Position numbers and translations under genes: made by a program. A stretch of DNA of 42,997 bases from an uncultured Desulfobacterales bacterium (GTDB lineage: Bacteria > Desulfobacterota > Desulfobacteria > Desulfobacterales > UBA11574). The notes beneath the pieces are model-generated. The model saw only the letters and a program-made list of their open reading frames with translations. It did not search any database and had not been told where the DNA came from. The DNA lies in contig CALLDL010000030.1 of the NCBI GenBank assembly GCA_937998305.1, forward strand, positions 1 through 42,997, written 5' to 3'. Shown piece by piece: positions 1 to 7,796 of this stretch (within the stretch, counting starts at the first letter, position 1; the number at the start of each line of letters is the position of its first letter).

Positions 1-366
1 TTTCCTAAATCTTTTAAGTTCTTTTAATAACCACTCAGCACTTAAAAATTCCCGTCCATCGCACCGTACTGTATAGGGCCGGCCGGACATACTGCTTTTT
101 GTCACCGTGTATTTAATAAAATCTTCTCCTGACTTTATCCAGCGTTTCGTATATTCATATTTGTTTTGGATATGCACCAACGTTTCTTTTGTATTGTACT
201 TTTTCCCATTACGAATAAAGGTACATTTGGAATTTTCAATATACTCAATGAGGTGTTTGATCTCTATCTCTGTATCAGCCTGGCTTTCCATGGGGATCAT
301 TACAGTAGCCGCGATAAGTAACAAAGCTATGTGGTGACGTAAAAACAGTCTCTGCATGATTTTCAT
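1..366 (-). CDS. DUF5329-like exported protein, 3' end outside window
   Basis: Reading leftward from an ATG at 366, the frame stays open to base 1 (122 codons, no stop), so the C-terminus lies outside the window. The N-terminus has a basic start, then a hydrophobic segment (about residues 13-25) and an Ala-containing cleavage region, which suggests export. The mature part contains CTFIRNGKKYNTKE, then an HxQxKYEY helix, EDFI, SSMSGRPYTVRC and SAEWLLKEL. These match what I recall of the DUF5329 family, small proteins of unknown function. The ribosome-binding site is weak; a second ATG three codons on is an alternative start. The function is unknown. The family call rests on motif recall, not a search. 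Confidence 0.8.
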   Translation of the reverse strand, partial: MKIMQRLFLRHHIALLLIAATVMIPMESQADTEIEIKHLIEYIENSKCTFIRNGKKYNTKETLVHIQNKYEYTKRWIKSGEDFIKYTVTKSSMSGRPYTVRCDGREFLSAEWLLKELKRFRK

Positions 367-673
367 CTATTTTATTAGTATGGACAAAAAATTCATATAA
401 CAATTTGGTATAACTTGGCAACTGGATATACTTATATTAACGAAATTATTTATTGGTTGAAAGTAATCACAGGCCCTTTGATATAGGAATTTTAGAACAA
501 ATTATGAAAAAACATAACCATCAATATCTCGTAGCCCTTTTTGCATCTCAATCCGTTAAGACAGCGCCTTATCGTGATGGCTATAATTCTTTATTGTTTC
601 TACACAAAATTAAGCCTATAACTAATCATAAACCTTGAAACCAATCCTAATATATTTATAACTCGGAGTTTAA
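367..673. other. Intergenic region, no gene supported
   Basis: This AT-rich stretch separates the leftward DUF5329 gene from the rightward EEP-fold gene, so promoters for both are expected here. A 61-codon frame from a TTG at 453 has no ribosome-binding site and a composition typical of chance translation. I see no strong inverted repeat. Confidence 0.5.
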
Positions 674-1546
674 ATGCATAAACTGATAGTGACTATTACA
701 ATATCAGCAATGTTGACACTTGCCGGTTGTGTCTATGTTATGGAGCAAAATTTAGTAGTGAGCCAAAGGGGTAACAAAAGCACCATAAATATTGCGGAAA
801 ACTGTAGCACCGAACCACTGATGAAACCTATTGTTTCGACCTTAGGGCACGTGGCGGCACTCGATTCCAACGGCTTCAGTCTGTTAAGCTGGAATATGCA
901 GAAAGGGATGAGAGAGGGATGGGAAAAAGATTTTCGTCGCCTTAGTTATAACAAAGATCTGCTTATTATTCAGGAGGTTTACCTTACTGATGCAATGAGG
1001 AGCTTACTGCAGGAAAGGCACCACCACTGGGATCTGTCCCTCGCCTTTGAATACAGGGATAATAAAACCGGTGTGTTGACAGCTTCAAAAGTTGAACCGA
1101 GTTTTTTATGTACCTTCCGGAACAAGGAACCTCTGACCAGAATACCAAAAACCATCCTGATCACCCGATATCCCCTATCCGATGGAAATCAGGTAGTAAT
1201 GGTAGCCAATGTTCATTTAATCAATTATACACTAACGGTTTCACATTTCCGAGCCCAATTGGGACAACTGGAAAAAATACTGTCAAAACACCAAGGCCCA
1301 CTTATAGTTTCCGGTGATTTCAACACCTGGAATGATGAACGCATGGCTGTTGTCGATACTATAGCCAGCAGTCTAGATCTGAAGGCGGTGACTTTTAGCG
1401 AAAACTATCGAACCACCGTCTTTGGCCATAATGTCGACCACATCTACTATCGAGGACTGGAACTCATTAAAGCGCTCTCTGTCAAAATAACTACTTCCGA
1501 CCATAATCCCTTGATAGTTAAATTCAGACTGACAAATGGTCCTTAA
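674..1546 (+). CDS. Endonuclease/exonuclease/phosphatase (EEP) family lipoprotein
   Basis: This 290-residue protein begins with a lipoprotein signal peptide ending in lipobox LAGC (Cys19), so it should be anchored in the envelope. The EEP fold is recognisable from ordered catalytic motifs: SWNMQKG (Asn74), IIQEV (Glu101), GDFNTW (Asp215, Asn217), VDHIYYRG (Asp255-His256) and TSDHNPL (Asp276-His277). EEP enzymes are metal-dependent phosphodiesterases acting on DNA, RNA or phospholipid/inositol phosphates. The layout resembles the YafD-like group, and the substrate cannot be read from sequence. The ATG at 674 is preceded by CGGAG with suitable spacing. It stands alone with no co-directional neighbour. 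Confidence 0.85.
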   Translation: MHKLIVTITISAMLTLAGCVYVMEQNLVVSQRGNKSTINIAENCSTEPLMKPIVSTLGHVAALDSNGFSLLSWNMQKGMREGWEKDFRRLSYNKDLLIIQEVYLTDAMRSLLQERHHHWDLSLAFEYRDNKTGVLTASKVEPSFLCTFRNKEPLTRIPKTILITRYPLSDGNQVVMVANVHLINYTLTVSHFRAQLGQLEKILSKHQGPLIVSGDFNTWNDERMAVVDTIASSLDLKAVTFSENYRTTVFGHNVDHIYYRGLELIKALSVKITTSDHNPLIVKFRLTNGP

Positions 1547-1557
1547 ACAGGGATGAG

Positions 1558-1654
1558 CCTTGCCATAGTCCTCGAAAACTATATCAAAATATCGGTGAGA
1601 ATACAAACTGATAGTCCTTATTTTTTAGAACGGAATCTGATTCAACATACTGAG
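1558..1654. repeat. Diverged direct repeat, copy A
   Basis: Aligned by eye with 2101-2197, it shares CTTGCCATAGTCC at the left, AATACAAAC in the middle and GGAATCTGAT near the right end, with about 70% identity overall. It lies just after the EEP gene. The two copies flank the small membrane-protein gene. No coding frame is conserved between them. Confidence 0.55.
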
Positions 1655-1814
1655 ATTGGAGACTTATCTGAAAAAAATGCAAGGTTTGGTAAATAATGTT
1701 ACACTATTTTTCAGGTCGATTTTGTTGCAGATTTGCTTTGATTTACAGGACTTAATCTTTACCCAATCAGTTTAGTAATTATGCATTGGAAGTTAACGAT
1801 TTGCCGAATGCAAA

Positions 1815-2003
1815 CTACTTTTCCTTTTTCGGTTTAATCCGCTTGAGTAACTCCCAAACTGGTAAAGTTGCCAGTCCGCCAATGGCGCCGGCTATATAAC
1901 TGGGTATTACTATGTTAAATACCGACATCCAAATGGCACCTGCGATAAAGCTAATCGCTAACATTACTAAAACCGTTATAAGTAATCGCTTCCAGAAAGC
2001 CAT
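1815..2003 (-). CDS. Small two-helix membrane protein, function unknown
   Basis: This 62-residue protein has two hydrophobic helices (about 6-28 and 31-50) and a basic tail (KRIKPKKEK) that probably stays cytoplasmic. The start at 2003 is chosen because GGAGG lies five bases upstream; an in-frame ATG four codons earlier has no comparable site. I do not recognise a family. It lies upstream of, and is co-directional with, the lipoprotein gene ending at 2217, but about 210 bases separate them. A diverged direct repeat flanks the gene (1558-1654 and 2101-2197). Confidence 0.7.
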   Translation of the reverse strand: MAFWKRLLITVLVMLAISFIAGAIWMSVFNIVIPSYIAGAIGGLATLPVWELLKRIKPKKEK

Positions 2004-2100
2004 GGATACCTCCAAGTGTTTATCAATTCAGACATAACCAAAGGATGTCTCAAAGAGCACATGTCGTAACGTGCTGTGAAATTGTAATATGTGCTGGACA

Positions 2101-2197
2101 TGCTTGCCATAGTCCCCGGAATCCATATCATAAAACCTGCAAGAAATACAAACAAAAGGCCTCAATTTTAGAATGGAATCTGATGCAATATATTGTG
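2101..2197. repeat. Diverged direct repeat, copy B
   Basis: Partner of 1558-1654, in the same orientation. It sits between the two leftward genes starting at 2003 and 2819. It may be a relic of a local duplication. Confidence 0.55.
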
Positions 2198-2216
2198 GTC
2201 GCCCTTCTATTTATTT

Positions 2217-2819
2217 TCATTTCTTTGGAAGCAGATTGTTTTTTTGTAAATCTTTAATCACCACTTTAATCATATCGTCCATATCTAATGTTTCTGATTG
2301 TCCGGACCATATGAGTTTTTCTGTTTTAACATCGTAAAGATTCGTTACCAAGCGCACGATGGTATCTGTTCTCGAATAACCCGTATTTGGGATATAACCA
2401 TGAGCTCGACCATGGTAGCCGTATTGGCCTCCTGATAGTCGCACGGGACGGGTGTAAGATTCTTTCTCTTCCTTTCCAACCAAATGCGTAATAATTACTG
2501 CATCGTTATTAAATTTATTAACAGCTTTCAATACCTCGTCTTTTTCCAATTCCAAATCTTTAGGAATAGAAATGGCATCCCCACTCGATATGGCCTCAAC
2601 CCCTGCGGCTTTTAGCTGTATAACAAACTTGTCTTCAAAAGATCGCCGAACCTTTTCTTTCTCTTTATAGGTTACCCCTATAACCAGAATGTTCGATACA
2701 GGTTTTCCTCGGTAGGCCTCATCCACCCATGTATGGGGTAGCTTGGTGCCCGCACAGGCAATGATCAGAACAACGATAAGCATTGCCCCAAAAAACCATT
2801 TCAAGGTGATTTGCCTCAT
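2217..2819 (-). CDS. Putative lipoprotein, DUF4136-like
   Basis: This 200-residue protein has a signal segment (residues 8-22) ending in IIACAG, a lipobox with Cys22 that predicts lipidation. The mature part has an SNILVIGV strand, then a segment resembling lipoproteins that carry a nucleotide-independent alpha/beta domain: FEDKFVIQLKAAGVEA, NNDAVIITHLVG, a Gly/Tyr-rich linker and LVTNLYDVKTEKLIWSGQSE. The LIWSGQSET type of ending is shared with proteins annotated as DUF4136 or hypothetical lipoproteins. A GGAGGAAAT-type site precedes the ATG at 2819. Function is unknown. The family assignment is tentative. Confidence 0.75.
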   Translation of the reverse strand: MRQITLKWFFGAMLIVVLIIACAGTKLPHTWVDEAYRGKPVSNILVIGVTYKEKEKVRRSFEDKFVIQLKAAGVEAISSGDAISIPKDLELEKDEVLKAVNKFNNDAVIITHLVGKEEKESYTRPVRLSGGQYGYHGRAHGYIPNTGYSRTDTIVRLVTNLYDVKTEKLIWSGQSETLDMDDMIKVVIKDLQKNNLLPKK

Positions 2820-3181
2820 TGATTTCCTCCTAAATATAAAATGGTAGCTTCTTTTAAATGGATTTGCCCCTGTTCAAAAAGATATCACACGTATTTTACT
2901 AACATTGTGTGTTTGTTTTTATCGAGAATTCGCATGAAAATCTGGCTTGTCAAAACCTGGCATCTCTTACCAGCATTCAAAGTTTGATCTTGTTACAGAT
3001 ATCGAATAATGGTCATTGTCAGGTCAAGTCGATCCTGTGATAGCAAATTAACAGAAGAAACTTTGATGCAACAGCGTTTCCTGTTATGATATACAGGAAG
3101 CCTGTTTGACGATCAAACTGATAATCATATAGCACCCGTTGATTGGTCTTCATCTTCCGCCTATCTTAACTCCCGTTAAAT
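2820..3181. other. Intergenic region with one short hairpin
   Basis: No coding frame is supported on either strand. A hairpin with perfect 7-bp arms (3078-3084 with 3093-3099, TTCCTGT/ACAGGAA) may end transcription of the leftward efflux genes or their remnant, but it lacks a long T tract. Confidence 0.4.
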
Positions 3182-3379
3182 TTACCACTTGGGTTCATTG
3201 AGCAGCTTCACATCTTTACCGGTAGGCGGCGGTGCATTCTTGCTTGATTTCAAATAGGTACATCCCCCGTTTAATTGCTGCACCTGTGGATATTGCTGAC
3301 CGACTGCGCTCCCCAAAAGCGCACGGGATTCAAGAATGCCCAGGCCGGCAACCCGCAGTGAAAGATTCTGTCTATTTAT
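3182..3379 (-). pseudogene. Remnant of RND outer-membrane factor (TolC/NodT type)
   Basis: A frame read leftward from about 3379 to a TAA at 3184-3182 encodes NLSLRVAGLGILESRALLG followed by SAVGQQYPQVQQ. This matches the N-terminal coiled segment of RND outer-membrane efflux lipoproteins, which typically read like NLDLxIAGLRxLEARAQLGIAVGxxYPQxQQ. It then runs into a Pro/Lys-rich stretch and ends in LNEPKW. A TAA lies upstream (3391-3389) and there is no start codon, signal peptide or rest of the barrel, so about 65 of some 480 codons survive. It is immediately downstream of an adaptor-permease pair, exactly where the channel gene of the operon would be. The last 25 residues may be the old C-terminus joined by an internal deletion. 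Confidence 0.75.
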
Positions 3380-3423
3380 AAATATTGTTTATATTATCCT
3401 TTTCAAAAATTTTCATGCAGTTT

Positions 3424-6400
3424 TTAGGCAGCAGATTCTTGCCTCACCTCTGCAGGTGATTCGACCCGGAATAATGTGCAATAAAGCACCGGCACAACCA
3501 CCATGGTAAGCATGGTTCCAAAGGTCAGTCCCGCCATGATCGTCACGGCCATACCGACCCAGAAGACGTCCTGCAGCAAGGGAATGACACCCAGTACGGT
3601 TGTAGCGGCTGCCAGGACTACCGGGCGTAGACGCGAGATAGCCGAATCCATCACTGCCTGGTACTGTCCTTTTCCGGCTTCGATCTGCAGGTTGACTTCA
3701 TCGAGTAAAACTATAGCGTTTTTAATCATCATGCCCGAAAGACTCATGGCACCCAGAAGGGCCAGAAATCCAAAGGGGGTGCCGGTTGCCAGCAGTCCGG
3801 CCGTTATACCGATAGCTGCAAAGGGAATGGTTAAAAGAATGATCAGCGGCGGGCGAGATGCATTAAACAGGGCTACAATAATGAACAAAACGATTGCCAT
3901 AGCCGGTATAGTTCCCGGTATCAGCGATGCCTGGGAGTCCACGGTGTCTTCATACTCACCGCCCCATTCCATGGTGTAGCCCGGCGGAAGCTCGATGGCT
4001 TCAACCTCTTCAAGGACGCTCGCGCGCTGTGCCGGCAGCGTGACACCGAAAATGGGATTGGATTCTATTGTTATGGTTCTGCGACGGTCTCGACGCCAGA
4101 TCAACGGATCTTCCCAGTCCGTGGTGATACCGTCCGTCACCTGAGACATCGGAATGGTGTAGGTTGATGATCCGGGATAAACTTGTAATACACCCATATT
4201 GCTAACGGACTCGCGCTCTTCTGCCACGTGGCGCAATACGATGGGGATGAGATCATCTTCTTCCCGGTATAGACCGATGGAAAGGCCGTCGTAGGCTCGT
4301 TTGGTAGTATTGGCAATGTCTTCCCGCGTCACCACCGCCCGCCGGGCCCGTTCCTGATTGTATTCGGGAACCACTTTTTGTACCCGCTGGCGCCAGTTGG
4401 TGCGCGCATTTGCCGACAGCGGACTGGCCTCTACTATCGAAACTACCTGGTCGGCAAGAGAACGAAGGGTGGCAGGATCGGCAGTCGCGGGACCGCTGAT
4501 GCGCAGTTCAAACTTCCAAGTGTTGCTGGGGCCGACCCCGTATCTGCGCATCGGTATCAGGGCTTGAGGGTATTCTTCATCGAACCATGCGCCCAGTTCG
4601 TTCAAAAGGTCTGTGATGTCCTTAAAATCATTCACGTTTACAATAAACTGAGCATAGGATTGATAGGGAGATTCAGGATCTACCGGGAGATAGAACCGCG
4701 GCGGCCCTGCTCCCATAAAGGTAGCCACACTATCAACTCTTTCGTCGCCAAGAAATTTATTTTCAGCCTTTTTAAGATCCTCTGCTACGGTCTGGATCCG
4801 GGTTCCTTCCGGTGCCCAGTAATCGATCATGAATTTCGTCATGGACGAATCCGGAAAAAACATCTGATCGATCTTTCCAAATCCGATGAGCGCCACAACA
4901 AGAAGGGCAACCAATGTTCCAATGGTGAGGAACCGAACTCGAATGGCCCGTTCCACGATGCGTCGAAATACCCGGTAGAACTTTCCGGCATAAGGATCGG
5001 TGTCTGTTTCATCCTTTTTGGGCTCCGGCAGCATGTCGATGCACTGCAAGGGGGTGATGGTCATGGATATGAGCCAGCTCGTCATCAGCGAGATACCCAC
5101 TACCGTAAACAGCGTGCGACAGTATTCACCGGCACCTTCGAGGGAGGCAAAAATTGGATAAAATGCCATGACCGCAATAACGGTAGCTCCCAACAGCGGC
5201 ATTGACGGCTGGGACGCAGCTTCAATGGCCGCTTTTTTGGGGTCCATCCCTTTTGCCATGCGAACGACAATTCCGTCCGCCACCACAATGGAGTTGTCCA
5301 CCATCATTCCCAGGGCGATCACCAGAGCGCCCAGGGACATGCGCTGCAGGGGAATACCGAAAACCGCCATTAGAATAAAGCTGCCCAGAATAGTCAGAAT
5401 CAGCGACGACCCGATAATCACACCCATTCGCCACCCCATGGCAACAGTCAACACGATCAATACAATGGCAACGGCTTCGCCGAAATTGATCAAAAAACCT
5501 TTCACGGCCTGGTCCACGATGTTCGACTGCCAGTGAAACCGATGAACTTCAATGCCGATTGGAAGCATCGGTAGGATTTCATCAAGGCGCTTGTCGATGC
5601 CTTGACCGACTTTGACAACGTTGACCCCGGAGACATTGGTAATGGAAATGCCGATGGCAGGTTTGCTGTTGTAACGCATCAGGGTCGACGGCGGTTCAAG
5701 ATACCCGCGTTCCACGGTTGCGATATCCCGGATTCGAATCAGTTCGGTCGTGCGTTTATAAGAAACCGGTTTGTCCGTTGCTCCCGCCAGGTTGGAAAGC
5801 TCGTCTCCAAGGGAGGCTCGGATATGCAAATTGGCGATATCCTCGGGAGATTTAAATTCACCTGTAGGCGCAATTCGAAACCGTTTCCTCTGTAAATCCA
5901 CACCGCCGGCGTCCACCACCATGTTTTGCTGCTCCAGGGTAGTGCGGACGCTGGCATCGCTAAGGCCCATTTCGGCAAGCTGGGACTGGGAAACGTTTAC
6001 ATAGATCGCCTTACTTTGAACACCCCAGAGATCCACTCGGGCAACGTCTTTTACCAGGCTGAGCTCTCTCTTGACCTCCTTAGCGTATTCTTCCAGTTCA
6101 GCATACGAAAACCCGTCGCCCACCACGGCCAACTGAAATCCAAATACATCCCCGAAATCATCAGTGACCTCCGGTCTGCCCGCCCCCGGAGGAAGCATGT
6201 GTTCAATGTTTCGAATCTTGCGGCGCAGTTCATCCCAGACCTGAGGCAACTGATCGGACCAGTATTGCGCTTTTAATTCGACTGAAATCAGTGACATACC
6301 TTCGCGGGAAAAGGACTCGAGATATTTAACCTGGGGCATTTCCTGGATGGCGAGTTCAATGCGATCGGTGACTTCAAGCTCGACCTCTTCCGGGCTTGCA

Positions 6401-6558
6401 CCAGGATAGGTGGTGGTAATCACCCCTGTTTTTACCGTGAATTCAGGATCCTCTAATTGACCGAGGCTGAAGAAGGCACCGATACCGCCTACCACCAAAA
6501 GGAAAATGACAAAATAGGTGACCGTCCGCTTTTCGATGGCAATCGCAGCAAGGCTCAT
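3424..6558 (-). CDS. RND efflux permease (AcrB-like)
   Basis: Inner-membrane proton antiporter of the RND superfamily, about 1044 residues, the usual size. It starts at an ATG at 6558 whose ATGA overlaps the stop of the upstream adaptor gene, indicating translational coupling; an in-frame ATG 28 codons earlier lies inside the adaptor gene and is not used. The first helix follows MSLAAIAIEKRTVTYFV. The TM4 motif GMMVDNSIVVADG has one Asp plus an Asn where classic HAE1 pumps have two Asp, a variant seen in related RND subfamilies. TM10 keeps the Lys in MMIKNAIVLLDE. The substrate is unknown. Its outer-membrane partner is only a remnant at 3182-3379, so it must borrow a channel, for example the one at 10788-12233. 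Confidence 0.93.
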   Translation of the reverse strand: MSLAAIAIEKRTVTYFVIFLLVVGGIGAFFSLGQLEDPEFTVKTGVITTTYPGASPEEVELEVTDRIELAIQEMPQVKYLESFSREGMSLISVELKAQYWSDQLPQVWDELRRKIRNIEHMLPPGAGRPEVTDDFGDVFGFQLAVVGDGFSYAELEEYAKEVKRELSLVKDVARVDLWGVQSKAIYVNVSQSQLAEMGLSDASVRTTLEQQNMVVDAGGVDLQRKRFRIAPTGEFKSPEDIANLHIRASLGDELSNLAGATDKPVSYKRTTELIRIRDIATVERGYLEPPSTLMRYNSKPAIGISITNVSGVNVVKVGQGIDKRLDEILPMLPIGIEVHRFHWQSNIVDQAVKGFLINFGEAVAIVLIVLTVAMGWRMGVIIGSSLILTILGSFILMAVFGIPLQRMSLGALVIALGMMVDNSIVVADGIVVRMAKGMDPKKAAIEAASQPSMPLLGATVIAVMAFYPIFASLEGAGEYCRTLFTVVGISLMTSWLISMTITPLQCIDMLPEPKKDETDTDPYAGKFYRVFRRIVERAIRVRFLTIGTLVALLVVALIGFGKIDQMFFPDSSMTKFMIDYWAPEGTRIQTVAEDLKKAENKFLGDERVDSVATFMGAGPPRFYLPVDPESPYQSYAQFIVNVNDFKDITDLLNELGAWFDEEYPQALIPMRRYGVGPSNTWKFELRISGPATADPATLRSLADQVVSIVEASPLSANARTNWRQRVQKVVPEYNQERARRAVVTREDIANTTKRAYDGLSIGLYREEDDLIPIVLRHVAEERESVSNMGVLQVYPGSSTYTIPMSQVTDGITTDWEDPLIWRRDRRRTITIESNPIFGVTLPAQRASVLEEVEAIELPPGYTMEWGGEYEDTVDSQASLIPGTIPAMAIVLFIIVALFNASRPPLIILLTIPFAAIGITAGLLATGTPFGFLALLGAMSLSGMMIKNAIVLLDEVNLQIEAGKGQYQAVMDSAISRLRPVVLAAATTVLGVIPLLQDVFWVGMAVTIMAGLTFGTMLTMVVVPVLYCTLFRVESPAEVRQESAA

Positions 6559-7685
6559 TTTGCCACCTCCTCTGTTGAAGCAGACAGGATGCGCACCTCT
6601 TGGCCTTCTTTCAGATAATGAACACCCGCCGTAGCAATCCACTCTCCGGGTTCGATTCCTTCCCGGACTGTAATACCCGAATCCAGAAGATCACCGGTTT
6701 TGACTTCTCGTTTGCTTACTTTTTTGGACGTTTCATCAATGATCCACACGTAGGTCTTGTTTTCATCCGGTGAAAAAACCGCGGTTTCCGGTATAACCAT
6801 CTGTGACTGGCCTTGCATTCCCGATGGAGGGGCAGTGCTCGCTGCGTTTCCGGCCATGCCCGGCAGGATCTTGATGTCTTCGGGTTGATCCATAATCAGC
6901 GTGACCGGGTAGGTGCGGGTGGTCTTGGATGCTTCTTTGCCGATTTCCTTGATTTGGGCTTCTATTTCACGACCCGGGAACGGATCAAAACGAACCCTAA
7001 ATACTTTACCGGCCTCTTTAAGATAATCCGCATGTGATATCAACACTTCAGGAATATTCGCGATCATTTCGATCTGGGAATTATCGATCAGCCGGACAAT
7101 CGGTTGCTTGGCTTTGACATCCTCGTAGTTTTCGACATATGTAGCGGTGACAATGCCGTCAAACGGCGCTTTCAAAAAGGTATAGCCCAACCGATCTCGG
7201 TCTGAATCCACGGCAGCTTGAAGACTACGAATTTCTGCCCGATTGCTTGCCGCCTTTTGCCGATTGCTGTCAACCAGTGCTTGACTGACAGCTCCCGCGT
7301 CCTGCTTCTGTATCCGAACCACACGTTCGTAATCAGCCTCGGCCCGTTTTAGCGATGCTTTGGCTCGTTCCAACTGTCCTTGAGCACTCCGCAGATCGAC
7401 TTTGTAGTCTCGCGGATCGATCCTGGCAAGCTCCTGGCCCTTTCGGACAGTATCACCGACATTGACAGGCAGTGTAACCAATGGCCCTGCCACCCGAAAG
7501 GACAAATCAACTTCCTGAGTCGCCTTGGCCTGTCCCGGAAACCAGAGTTTTGCAAATTCGGAAGGATCACCGATCTGCATGGCCCGCACAGGCCGGATTA
7601 TTTCTTTTTGCGGGATTTCGTCCTTACATCCCAGCAAAGCAAATAATGCAAAGAACAGCAAAAAACACTTGATTAAAACTTTCAT
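6555..7685 (-). CDS. RND periplasmic adaptor (membrane fusion) lipoprotein
   Basis: This 376-residue adaptor has a lipoprotein signal with lipobox LLGC (Cys20). It has the split lipoyl/biotinyl-like domain (FRVAGPLVTLPVNVGDTVRK and TFLKAPFDGIVTATYV) separated by an alpha-helical hairpin (about residues 95-160), followed by beta-barrel and membrane-proximal segments (residues 190-370). It links the inner-membrane pump at 3424-6558 to an outer-membrane channel. The gene overlaps the pump gene by four bases (ATGA). The upstream neighbour is the repeat protein ending at 7797, 111 bases away and co-directional. The overall layout is the HlyD/RND adaptor family; substrate specificity cannot be inferred. 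Confidence 0.92.
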   Translation of the reverse strand: MKVLIKCFLLFFALFALLGCKDEIPQKEIIRPVRAMQIGDPSEFAKLWFPGQAKATQEVDLSFRVAGPLVTLPVNVGDTVRKGQELARIDPRDYKVDLRSAQGQLERAKASLKRAEADYERVVRIQKQDAGAVSQALVDSNRQKAASNRAEIRSLQAAVDSDRDRLGYTFLKAPFDGIVTATYVENYEDVKAKQPIVRLIDNSQIEMIANIPEVLISHADYLKEAGKVFRVRFDPFPGREIEAQIKEIGKEASKTTRTYPVTLIMDQPEDIKILPGMAGNAASTAPPSGMQGQSQMVIPETAVFSPDENKTYVWIIDETSKKVSKREVKTGDLLDSGITVREGIEPGEWIATAGVHYLKEGQEVRILSASTEEVAK

Positions 7686-7796
7686 AGCATGCCTCGACTC
7701 GCTGTAAAGGTTAATGGTATTTTTTCAATCAGGAAACTCGAAAAACCAACTATACATTTTTGGGTTCGCATATGGATCATTTCTCTTAGCACGCTA

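Noticed and set aside
453-638. 61-codon frame from a TTG
   Set aside because: No ribosome-binding site, no motif, and a composition typical of random translation of intergenic DNA.
1558-2197. Integron-type attC sites flanking the small membrane gene
   Set aside because: No core GTTRRRY site or imperfect palindrome; the similarity is a direct repeat.
2045-2257. 70-codon rightward frame
   Set aside because: Overlaps a repeat copy and the 3' end of the lipoprotein gene; no start signal.
4378-5205. 275-codon rightward frame
   Set aside because: Opposite strand of the RND permease gene, whose protein is unmistakable; a codon-bias shadow.
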